Notes under the pieces: model-generated
What the model was told of the DNA's origin: nothing
Seen by the model: only the letters and a program-made list of their open reading frames with translations
The model's database searches: none
Assembly (NCBI GenBank): GCA_040882255.1
Contig: JBBEBP010000016.1
Span: 186,001 to 250,000, forward strand
Reading direction: 5' to 3'
DNA length: 64,000 bases
From: PWQG01 sp040882255
GTDB taxonomy: Bacteria; Pseudomonadota; Gammaproteobacteria; Pseudomonadales; Pseudohongiellaceae
Program-made: the position numbers and the translations under genes
Shown here: one piece after another, positions 14,869-22,987 of the stretch
Layout of the letters: every line of letters starts with the position of its first letter
Position numbering within the stretch: the stretch's first letter is position 1

Positions 14869-15060
14869 GATGGTATTGTCTCCCTGTATGGTGCACGGCT
14901 GTAGTCGGCGAATGGTATCACAATAGCCGCAGCCGCCCCTGCGGCCCCGCGCAACCCGACGCGCAGGCCCTGAAGGTGTGACGAAGTTCACAGTATTCAC
15001 CGATGACGGCTTCAGAGTGTGAACCGATTCATTGATAATCAACTGCAAAGGGAGTCACTA

Positions 15061-15387
15061 ATGTCCAGCAACCACATCGCCATCGCCGCCCTGCTACTGA
15101 CCGCTTCCCTGGCCGGATGCCGCACCGAGTGGGTACAACTGACACCGGAGGGTGAACAGGTTTCCCTCGCCACTCCGTCCGAAGTGAGCGAGTGCCGCAG
15201 GCTTGGCAGCACGACCGTCAATGGCGCCGACTCCATAGGCTTCATGCAGCGCAGTGCGCGGCAACTGCAGAATGAGCTGGTGCGACTGGCCCGCAACGAA
15301 GCCGGTCTGATGGAGGGCAATCGTGTCGTCCCTGAATCGACCATAGAAGACGGGCGCCAGACATTCGGAGTGCACCGTTGCCCGTGA
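15061..15387 (+). CDS. DUF4156-family lipoprotein
   Basis: 108 aa from the ATG at 15061, which follows AAAGGGAGTCACTA. Signal peptide with lipobox (LTASLAGC, Cys near residue 20). The mature part VQLTPEGEQV, then SECRRLGSTTV, then LVRLARNEAGLMEGNRVVPE follows the DUF4156 pattern, with a conserved Cys and the Arg-Asn segment. Function of the family is unknown. It is transcribed away from the SDR operon and lies 88 bp before the MMPL gene. A small palindrome GCCATGCATGGC follows the stop. Confidence 0.8.
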   Translation: MSSNHIAIAALLLTASLAGCRTEWVQLTPEGEQVSLATPSEVSECRRLGSTTVNGADSIGFMQRSARQLQNELVRLARNEAGLMEGNRVVPESTIEDGRQTFGVHRCP

Positions 15388-15475
15388 GCTGACAGCCATG
15401 CATGGCAGCCTTTTGAAGGAATAATAAAAAAAACGATTCAGCACCAGATTCTCTGGATGCTGGCGGAGTGACAGC

Positions 15476-18103
15476 ATGGAGAGTTCGCTTCTGGCGCTGA
15501 GCGGCTGGTTCTCGCGCCTGCCTGCAGGGATGATCCGGCATCGATTCACGGTGTTAGCGGTGGTTTCGGGAATTACCGCCGTGATGGCCTGGGCTGTTGC
15601 CACGCAGACCCGGCTGGACATGACCATCGACAGCTTCATCGATCAGGATGACCCGGCCATCCGTGCGCTCAACAGCTTCCGGTCCCAGTTCGGCAGCGAC
15701 GATTCCGTTTACCTGGTCTACGAGGCCCGCGACGGCGACGTATTCTCCCCGGAATCACTGCGGGCCGTGCGGACGCTCACTGATCGGCTCACACACGCAG
15801 AAAGCCTGTCCCCGTCCGATTTTCCTGAATCCGTCAACGGCCAGCCCGTGCACCTGGATGAGCTCGAGCACGTCCATCGTGTCGAGTCCATCACCACCTT
15901 GCGTATCCAGCGAGGCACCGAGGATACACTGCTCTCCGAGCGGCTGGTGCCACTGCCATTACCCGCCGACCCCGAACAGCTGACAGCCATTCGTACGCGG
16001 GCCATGCAGGAAGAGGATTTCCGTCTGGCCTTCTGGTCAGCAGACGGCCGCTATGGCGCATTGCGAATCCAGACCACCTTCGGCGCCGACCCCGAATCCG
16101 GCTATGAACCGGCCATCAACAATCAGTCCGTCACCCTGTCCGACAGCTTTTCGGCTACCGTTGATGACGGGGGGAGCGGAGTGGGCTTTGATGCTCAGGC
16201 AACCATCCAGGACATCCCTTTCCAGACTGTCGACATGGCGGACTACAGCCAGTTCTTTACAGCGGTCCGCGCCGTGTACGCGGACCTGGCTGATGAACTG
16301 ACGTTCCACCCTGTCGGCAATCCACCGCTGATGGACTGGGTGTATCGCGAGTTGCAGGATATGCTCTGGCTGGCGGCCGTGGTCGTCCTTCTCTTCGTTT
16401 CATTGCTCTGGTCGCTGTTCCGGTCACTGAGCGCGGTAGTCTGGCCCATGCTCGTCGTGAGCCTGAGTCTGCTGTGGGCCTGGGGCCTTGTCAGCCTGGC
16501 GGGCATGACCCTGTCCACCATGATCACACTGACCTGCATGCTGGTCTTTGCCGTGGGCCTGGCCGACTGCATCCACGTTTTCAGCGCCTATTTCTCGCTG
16601 CGTCGTGAGCGGACAACCCATGAGCAAGCCTTGATCGGGGCATATGACAAGACCGGGCTGGCCATACTGATCACCACCGTTACCACCATGTGCGGAGTCC
16701 TGTCACTAACCTGGTCGGATTTGCTGCCCATCCGGGTTTTCGGCGTGATGTCGGCGATCGGTGTATTTATCGCCTTTCTGCTGACAGTGGCACTGTTGCC
16801 GGTATTGCTGGATTTCTGGCGGCCATCCACCAGGCCAGGCGCCGCAACCCCACGCAAGCCGATGCCGGCCGGGTTCCCGGCGGCACGGTGGCTGCGTCAC
16901 TGCGCCCCCGAACAGTGGCTGCCCCGCTGCCCCGGACTGGTGCGCCAGCGGCCGTGGACGGTACTCGCGCTGTTTGCCGCCTTGTTCGGCGCCTCATTGT
17001 ACGGAACGACACAGCTGCGCATAGACAGCAATGTCTCCGAACTGACCCGGGCAGGCAGCGAGCCACGCGAATCCTATGCAGTGGTCGATGAACACATGGC
17101 GGGCGCACAGCACATCGCCATCATGATCGACACCGGACAGGTGGACGGTCTGATGGAACCGGACATGCTGCGAGCCATGCAGCGCTTCCAGCAACGGGTG
17201 GAGGCGCGTTATCCCGACCAGGTGTCCCGCAGCTACTCGCTCGCTGACATCGTCAGGGAGACGCACCGGGTCATGCGGGGCGACGATCCGGCCGCCGACC
17301 GCATACCCGAGTCCGCCACACTGGTCGCACAGTTGTTGTACCTGTTCAACAGCGCCAATCCAGAAGAGCGCCGCAGCCTGGTCTCCGACGACTACAGCCG
17401 GACGCACATCACGCTGAATGCCTATAACGCCGGCTCCTATCAGTATCAGGTCTTTTTCCGTGAGCTCGGCGATGACATCGACGCCGTGTTCGGCGCGCTG
17501 GAGGAACCGTTCCCGGATCTGCAGGTCAACGTTACCGGCTCCATCCCGTTGATGATGCGTGCCATGGACGAAATCGCGCAGACCCAGTACCGCGGCTTCC
17601 TGCTGGCGCTGGCGGTCATCAGCGTGATCATGGTGGTCACACTGGGCTCTGTGCAGGCCGGGCTCATTGCCATGATCCCCAACCTGATACCCGCGCTGTT
17701 CACGTTCGGCCTGATGGGGCTCATCGGCCTGCCCCTGGACACTGACACCCTGCTCATTGCGCCAGTGATCATCGGTATTGCCGTGGACGATACCGTGCAT
17801 TTCATGACGCACTACCGCGTGGCCCTGGCCCGTACCAGAGATATGGAACAGGCGCTGCAGTCCACCGTGATGGTCGTCGGCAAGGCCGTTCTGTTCACCA
17901 CCCTGGTACTCGCCACCGGTTTTGCGGTGCTCGGCTTCTCCGACTATCTGGGAATCGCCCGGATCGGCATCTTCGGATCAATGGCCATCGTGGTGGCACT
18001 GCTGTGTGATCTGTTCCTGCTGCCCGCCATGATCATGATCTTCAAGCCACGTTTTGGTATAAATGACACTGAACCTTTTCACAGGGAGGAGAAACCGGCA
18101 TGA
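15476..18103 (+). CDS. MMPL-family RND exporter (lipid- or hopanoid-type transporter)
   Basis: 875 aa inner-membrane transporter with two 6-TM halves and two periplasmic loops (about 55-290 and 515-700). Each half keeps the proton-relay Asp pattern: FAVGLADCIHVFSAYF in TM4 and IIGIAVDDTVHFMTHY in TM10. The family includes HpnN and MmpL proteins that move lipids to or through the envelope. The stop overlaps the next start by 4 bp (18100-18103), so it is co-expressed with the LolA-like protein and the DUF1302-like barrel. Export of a lipid or hydrophobic substrate is inferred. Confidence 0.9.
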   Translation: MESSLLALSGWFSRLPAGMIRHRFTVLAVVSGITAVMAWAVATQTRLDMTIDSFIDQDDPAIRALNSFRSQFGSDDSVYLVYEARDGDVFSPESLRAVRTLTDRLTHAESLSPSDFPESVNGQPVHLDELEHVHRVESITTLRIQRGTEDTLLSERLVPLPLPADPEQLTAIRTRAMQEEDFRLAFWSADGRYGALRIQTTFGADPESGYEPAINNQSVTLSDSFSATVDDGGSGVGFDAQATIQDIPFQTVDMADYSQFFTAVRAVYADLADELTFHPVGNPPLMDWVYRELQDMLWLAAVVVLLFVSLLWSLFRSLSAVVWPMLVVSLSLLWAWGLVSLAGMTLSTMITLTCMLVFAVGLADCIHVFSAYFSLRRERTTHEQALIGAYDKTGLAILITTVTTMCGVLSLTWSDLLPIRVFGVMSAIGVFIAFLLTVALLPVLLDFWRPSTRPGAATPRKPMPAGFPAARWLRHCAPEQWLPRCPGLVRQRPWTVLALFAALFGASLYGTTQLRIDSNVSELTRAGSEPRESYAVVDEHMAGAQHIAIMIDTGQVDGLMEPDMLRAMQRFQQRVEARYPDQVSRSYSLADIVRETHRVMRGDDPAADRIPESATLVAQLLYLFNSANPEERRSLVSDDYSRTHITLNAYNAGSYQYQVFFRELGDDIDAVFGALEEPFPDLQVNVTGSIPLMMRAMDEIAQTQYRGFLLALAVISVIMVVTLGSVQAGLIAMIPNLIPALFTFGLMGLIGLPLDTDTLLIAPVIIGIAVDDTVHFMTHYRVALARTRDMEQALQSTVMVVGKAVLFTTLVLATGFAVLGFSDYLGIARIGIFGSMAIVVALLCDLFLLPAMIMIFKPRFGINDTEPFHREEKPA

Positions 18104-19014
18104 ATGAAGCGAACTGGCACAGAGGACTCCACTCCACACTGACCGCTCTGATCCTGCTTGTCATCCCGGCTGCCGCCCACAGCGAGCAGGGTCGGGAGAT
18201 CATGGAACAGGTGGAAGACAATCAACGCGCGCTTACGGAAGCGGCGTTCAACCGCATAGAGCTTTCCAGCTGCCGGTACGGATTGCAGGATAACCGGATC
18301 ACCTGCGCCGAGCGCCCTCGTGTCAAGTCACTGGAGACCGTCCATATCAATACCGGTCCCGACTCTCGCGACACACGGACCATCAGCATCGTGCGCGAGC
18401 CCGCCGCCGAGCGCGGCGTGGGTATGCTCAGCTACACCTATGACGACGTCCAGCGCGACAACGAGACATGGCTGTACCTTTCGGCACTGGGACAGGTGAA
18501 GCGAATAGCGGCCGGCAATTCCGAGGACGACTACGAGCCGGCTTCCCTGTTCGGCTCTGAATTCACCACCGAAGATCAGGACACCGGCAAGCTGGATGAC
18601 TACACGATCCGGGTCCTGGAGAAAACAGAAGAAGCAGGCCGCCCGGTCTGGAAGATCGAAGCGATTCCGGACGAAGCAAGAATGCGCAAGACACGCTACG
18701 TCCGGATCGTGCACTACGTCGACCAGGAACGCTTTGTGGTCCTGCGCAGCGACATGTACGACCGCCAGGGCCGCGAAATAAAGCGACTGATGGCCTCGCG
18801 GATTGAACAGGTGGATGGCGTGTGGACAGCCCGCTCACTGACCATGTTGAACCTGGTCAGCAACCGGCTGTCCAACATGGCTACCCGTGAGATCAACACC
18901 GGCATAGATATTCCCGCCGATTTCCTGACGCCGCGCACACTGACCGATGTGGCCTACAGGGAGTCGGAGCTGGAGAGGCTGCGCGAACAGACCGATACCG
19001 GCACCGCTGACTGA
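18100..19014 (+). CDS. LolA-like outer-membrane lipoprotein-sorting protein
   Basis: 304 aa periplasmic protein with a signal peptide (LTALILLVIPAAAHS). The mature part has the antiparallel-strand pattern of this MMPL-linked family: ETWLYLSALGQVKRI, then LFGSEFTTEDQ, then YVDQERFVVLRSDMYDRQG and RSLTMLNLVSNRLSNMATRE. LolA-like barrels carry acyl chains between membranes. Overlap with the transporter gene and a 2-bp gap to the next gene suggest a shuttle between the RND pump and the outer membrane. The cargo is not known. Confidence 0.85.
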   Translation: MNEANWHRGLHSTLTALILLVIPAAAHSEQGREIMEQVEDNQRALTEAAFNRIELSSCRYGLQDNRITCAERPRVKSLETVHINTGPDSRDTRTISIVREPAAERGVGMLSYTYDDVQRDNETWLYLSALGQVKRIAAGNSEDDYEPASLFGSEFTTEDQDTGKLDDYTIRVLEKTEEAGRPVWKIEAIPDEARMRKTRYVRIVHYVDQERFVVLRSDMYDRQGREIKRLMASRIEQVDGVWTARSLTMLNLVSNRLSNMATREINTGIDIPADFLTPRTLTDVAYRESELERLREQTDTGTAD

Positions 19015-19016
19015 CC

Positions 19017-20405
19017 ATGCCACTGTACCTGCCAGGAAATCGACCGGGGTGCCGGCGCTGCCTCTGCCTGCTCACCGCCCTGCTCGGGGCGCCGGCGCTC
19101 GCCCAGGATTTCGAATTGTCGGACGACCTGTTCAGGGACGGCGCATCGGAGGAACAGACCCGGGAGCCGACATCACGGTCGTGGCTGGATGACCTGACCA
19201 TCGAGCTGAACCACCAGATAGTGGGACACCTCAACCGGAACCGGCACGAAACCCCCGCCGGCCCCGTGCAGCAGTCCCGGGGACTGGAAGTCAACCGGCT
19301 GGGCAGCGACCTGCGTTACCAGCACCTGCACGACAGTGGCTGGTTGTTTCGTGCCAGTGGCCGGGCACGAATGTACCTGCCAGGTGGTTACGAACACGAT
19401 AATACCGACCGGCCGGACCACGAGCTGCGACTGCAGGAGCTGTACCTGCAGCGCAGCGGCCGGTATCACAGCGTCACAGTCGGCCGGCAGACCATCGTCT
19501 GGGGCGAGACCGTGGGTAATTCGGTGCTGGACGTCATCAATACCACCGAGTATCGCGACCTCACGGTCATCGATCTGGAAGACGCCCGCCGCAACCAGTG
19601 GATGGTGAACTGGGACTGGTTCAGCGACGCCGGCACAGTCTCGACATTCGTGAACCTGTACCCGCAGTTCAACCCCCTGCCGATCGCCGGCAGCCCCCTG
19701 TTTCCCGATCTCCCCTGGCGACTGCCGACCGTTCGCCGGGACACCCCCCTGTTCGAGACAGGTATCCGCCTGCAGCGTTCAGTCCCGGGCAGTGACTTCG
19801 CGGTGATGGCAGCATGGCTGTACGAGAACGACGTCAGTTATGCACCACCGGAACCCGGTCAGGTCAACGCCCGGCCGCTGCTCAACGACCACCTGCTGCT
19901 TGGCTTCAGCGGCAACCGGGCCATGGGACGTCTGCTACTGACCCTGGACCTGGCGTATAGCCGGGACGTGCTCGCCCCCCACCTCACCACGGACCCGGAG
20001 CCAATGCCCCGCTACCGCCAGACCGACCGTCTGGCTACCTCATTGGGGCTGGAATACGCACTGACCACCACTCGGCAGCTCAGCATCAGCGTCGCAGTGG
20101 AGCGGTTCGAGGGACCACGAACACGAGACCAGGCGCGGCTGAGGCTGGCCGAGGACGGCAACAGCGGCAATCTGCTGCTCCGGTACAGTGAGAGCCTGCT
20201 GAACGAAAACCTGCAGTTGTCGGTCACCGCCCAGAGCAGCCTGCATGGCGAAATGTCGCTGCTCAACCTGGGAGCGGGCTGGCGTATCAACGATGACTGG
20301 AGCCTGAGCGGCCAATTGATCCTGACACGTGCGGAGGCCGGCAGTCCCTTGCCGGGTCTGGACGAGGATGTGCGACTGGGCACGACCGTCTCGGTCAGTT
20401 TCTAG
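19017..20405 (+). CDS. DUF1302-like outer-membrane beta-barrel protein
   Basis: 462 aa with a signal peptide (LCLLTALLGAPALAQ). The body consists of amphipathic strands with aromatic belts and ends DVRLGTTVSVSF, a C-terminal Phe as expected for BAM substrates. Features such as SVTVGRQTIVWGETVGNSVLDVIN match DUF1302/1585-type proteins found next to MMPL exporters. It completes a triad of inner-membrane exporter, periplasmic carrier and outer-membrane barrel. Its 3' end overlaps the converging symporter gene by 11 bp. Function is inferred from context. Confidence 0.8.
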   Translation: MPLYLPGNRPGCRRCLCLLTALLGAPALAQDFELSDDLFRDGASEEQTREPTSRSWLDDLTIELNHQIVGHLNRNRHETPAGPVQQSRGLEVNRLGSDLRYQHLHDSGWLFRASGRARMYLPGGYEHDNTDRPDHELRLQELYLQRSGRYHSVTVGRQTIVWGETVGNSVLDVINTTEYRDLTVIDLEDARRNQWMVNWDWFSDAGTVSTFVNLYPQFNPLPIAGSPLFPDLPWRLPTVRRDTPLFETGIRLQRSVPGSDFAVMAAWLYENDVSYAPPEPGQVNARPLLNDHLLLGFSGNRAMGRLLLTLDLAYSRDVLAPHLTTDPEPMPRYRQTDRLATSLGLEYALTTTRQLSISVAVERFEGPRTRDQARLRLAEDGNSGNLLLRYSESLLNENLQLSVTAQSSLHGEMSLLNLGAGWRINDDWSLSGQLILTRAEAGSPLPGLDEDVRLGTTVSVSF

Positions 20406-21654
20406 CGAAAATCTCCTCGTCGAACTCATCCTCCCAGCGCGCCACCGCAGTGGCAACCGACAGGTCGCCAGTCACGTTCACGCTGGTCCGCAGCATGTCG
20501 AGAGGCCGGTCAAACGGCAGGATGAAGCCGATAACCACGGCGATCTGACCGGGATCCAGCCCGATGGTATCCATGACCGCTGCCATCAGGAATATGGAGG
20601 CACCCGGAACGGCCGCCGTACCGATCGAGACCAGGGTCGTGGTGCCGGCGATCAACAGATAGTCCACCAGGGCCAGGTCGATGCCGAACACCTGCGCCGC
20701 AAATACGGAGACAATGCCCACGTACATGGCCGTGCCATCCATGTTGATGGTGGCCCCCAGCGGCAGCACGGTCGAGACCACCACGGGTCTGATGCCGAGC
20801 TTCGATTCAGCGACAGTCATGCTCACCGGCAACGTCGCGGAACTGGAAGAGGTGGAAAACGCCACCAGCATGGCTTCCTTGACCGCCCTGAAGAACTTCA
20901 GCGGCGACAGCTTCAGCACAAAATGCATCAGAGAGCCGTGCATCAGCAACGTGTGGATCACACAGGCCGAAACGACCGTGACCACCAGGCCTATCACCTG
21001 CAGGAGAGTGGCCAGTCCCTGCGTCCCCGCCACCCAGGCGATCAGGGCAAACACGCCGAATGGCGCCACCTCCATGACCCAGTGCGTGATCCGCAGCATG
21101 ATCGCGGCACAGCCATGCATGAAATCGGCAACGGTGTCGGTATCCTTGCCGGTAACCAGCACCGCGATACCAAACAGGATGGCGAAAAAGATGATGGCCA
21201 GGATATTGGCCTCGGCCAGCGCCGCCACGGGGTTGCTCGGCACGATGTTCATCAGGCGTTCCGTCAACGGAATGGGTTCCTGTACGGTTTCCGGCACCGC
21301 GGCCGAGATGTCCACACCGATACCCGGTTGAGTGATGAACGCGATGATCAGACCGATGGAAATGGCAATGGCGGTGGTCACCATGTAGATGGCCACAGTC
21401 TTGACGCCCAGGGTGCCGAGTTTCTGCGGGTCCCCCATACTGACAATGCCGGAGACGATGGTGACAAACACCAGCGGCACCACCACCATCTGGATCAGGC
21501 GGATGAACAGGTCCCCGATCCAGCGGATCGATTCAGCGCCTGGCCCCCAGAAAAAACCGGCTACCAGCCCCGCCAACAGCGCAAAAAACACCCGCTGCCA
21601 CAGTGGTGTCTCGAGCCACCTCCTGGCATTCCGCTTTATGACCGCTGGTAACAT
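20395..21654 (-). CDS. Dicarboxylate/amino acid:cation symporter (DAACS family)
   Basis: 419 aa sodium- or proton-coupled importer of the GltP/DctA type, with the start at 21654 preceded by GGAGCAGTC. Conserved features are seen: the serine-rich re-entrant loop STSSSSATLPVSM near residue 275, NMDGTAMYVGIVSVFAAQVFG near 310, and TTTLVSIGTAAVPGASIFLM near 350. Eight transmembrane helices plus two re-entrant loops are expected. Substrates are glutamate, aspartate or C4-dicarboxylates; the sequence does not separate them. The gene stands alone and converges on the barrel gene. Confidence 0.92.
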   Translation of the reverse strand: MLPAVIKRNARRWLETPLWQRVFFALLAGLVAGFFWGPGAESIRWIGDLFIRLIQMVVVPLVFVTIVSGIVSMGDPQKLGTLGVKTVAIYMVTTAIAISIGLIIAFITQPGIGVDISAAVPETVQEPIPLTERLMNIVPSNPVAALAEANILAIIFFAILFGIAVLVTGKDTDTVADFMHGCAAIMLRITHWVMEVAPFGVFALIAWVAGTQGLATLLQVIGLVVTVVSACVIHTLLMHGSLMHFVLKLSPLKFFRAVKEAMLVAFSTSSSSATLPVSMTVAESKLGIRPVVVSTVLPLGATINMDGTAMYVGIVSVFAAQVFGIDLALVDYLLIAGTTTLVSIGTAAVPGASIFLMAAVMDTIGLDPGQIAVVIGFILPFDRPLDMLRTSVNVTGDLSVATAVARWEDEFDEEIFARN

Positions 21655-21808
21655 GACTGCTCCTTTTTTTTTGAACCATGGAATCTGACAGAGCGTATAG
21701 AAATTCAGCCTCCGGTGCCAATGTTTTACGGCCCGGGGTTTTGTGCGAGAATACGCAGCTTCGCAGCCATCGACGCTCCTTCTATCCTACTACGGGGAAA
21801 CCCCGGAT

Positions 21809-22558
21809 ATGACCGACTGGATCCGCGGCAAAGTCGTTGACAACCAGCATTGGACGAACAACCTCTTTTCGCTGACCATTGATGCGGACGTGGCACCGTT
21901 CCGGGCCGGGCAGTACACGAATCTGGGTCTGGATATCGACGGACAGCGCGTCAGTGACCCTTATTCCATTCTCAGTGCACCTGATGAACGTTCCCTGGAG
22001 TTTTTCTTCTACACGCGCCTGGAAGGAGAGCTGTCCACGGCCCTGACGCGCTTGCAGACGGGCGATCCCATCTGGGTGGACGCACAGCCGGCTGGCGGCT
22101 TCACACTGGAGGCCGTGCCGGATAGCGATGAGCTCTTGCTGCTCGCCACCGGCACCGGCGTGGCACCTTTCCTGTCCATGCTCAAGACGGAGGAACCATG
22201 GCAGCGCTTCCGTCAGATCGTGCTGGTATACGCCGTGCGCTACCATCAGGACCTGCGCTACCGGGAACTGTTCGACCAGCTCCACCTGCGCTATCCGGGT
22301 CGCTTCACCCTGATCCCGGTGGTCAGTCGGGAAGCAGTCCCGGACACGCTCAGCGGCCATATCCCCGAGCGGCTTGCGGACGGCAGCCTGAAGCGCGTCG
22401 GCGGCCTGACCCTGGATCCCGCTGCATCCCAGGTCATGTTGTGCGGTAACCCGGGCATGATACGCGACACGGTCTCCCTGTTGCGCGAGGAAGGTTTCCG
22501 GGATGGTGAACAGAACCGGGACGTCCATGGGCAATTGCATTACGAGAGCTATTGGTAA
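21809..22558 (+). CDS. fpr: Ferredoxin/flavodoxin--NADP+ reductase
   Basis: 249 aa from the ATG at 21809; an in-frame upstream extension lacks the family start. FAD motif RVSDPYSILSAPDE near residue 50 and NADP motif LLLLATGTGVAPFLSML near residue 110 are clear, as is the C-terminal VMLCGNPGMIRDTVSLLREE and the terminal aromatic YESYW typical of bacterial Fpr. It transfers electrons between NADPH and ferredoxin or flavodoxin, supporting Fe-S repair and oxidative-stress defence. It appears monocistronic. Confidence 0.92.
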   Translation: MTDWIRGKVVDNQHWTNNLFSLTIDADVAPFRAGQYTNLGLDIDGQRVSDPYSILSAPDERSLEFFFYTRLEGELSTALTRLQTGDPIWVDAQPAGGFTLEAVPDSDELLLLATGTGVAPFLSMLKTEEPWQRFRQIVLVYAVRYHQDLRYRELFDQLHLRYPGRFTLIPVVSREAVPDTLSGHIPERLADGSLKRVGGLTLDPAASQVMLCGNPGMIRDTVSLLREEGFRDGEQNRDVHGQLHYESYW

Positions 22559-22630
22559 AGGCAAGGCGAAGCCGGTACTTCCACCCTCTGATCTGGCATG
22601 CTAGTCTTTCGTAAATTGCCCGGAAACGTG

Positions 22631-22894
22631 ATGTCCACACGACGCCTCCTGTTTGCCCTTACCTGTCTCATCGCCCTCTCCTCTTCCGTGGTCGCCATAC
22701 GGCAACAGCTCGTGATCCAGCAACTACGCCAATCGCTGGCGGAATGCGAAGACGGCAACAGCGCCATGCAGACCCGGGTAACACAACTGGAAGACAACCT
22801 GCAGAGTGCCGGCCAACAGATGAACAACCTTTCCTCCATCATTCAGGAGGCCACGCAGCGAGCCGCGCGGTGCGAGGCGGATCAGCGCGACTGA
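22631..22894 (+). CDS. Small membrane-anchored coiled-coil protein
   Basis: 87 aa from the ATG at 22631. One N-terminal hydrophobic helix (LLFALTCLIALSSSVVAI) is followed by a heptad-rich region rich in Gln, Glu and Ala (QLRQSLAECEDGNSAMQTRV, then TQLEDNLQSAGQQMNNLSSI). Two Cys residues occur in the soluble part. The topology suggests a bitopic periplasmic protein. No family is recognised. It lies between fpr and the M16 protease gene, all on the plus strand. Confidence 0.6.
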   Translation: MSTRRLLFALTCLIALSSSVVAIRQQLVIQQLRQSLAECEDGNSAMQTRVTQLEDNLQSAGQQMNNLSSIIQEATQRAARCEADQRD

Positions 22895-22987
22895 GCCCGT
22901 ACCAGAGCGTCCCGGCCGCACAGGGCATGGACTTGCCTGACCATTGCCGCTAGATTGTCTTATTCAGGATTTTCCACGGAGACACCC

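Noticed and set aside
15395..15406. Terminator after the DUF4156 gene (GCCATGCATGGC)
   Set aside because: Only a 12-bp perfect palindrome with no workable loop or T-run directly after it; too weak to call.
20329..21651. 440-codon plus-strand open frame
   Set aside because: Antisense to the DAACS symporter; His/Gln/Asp-rich shadow.
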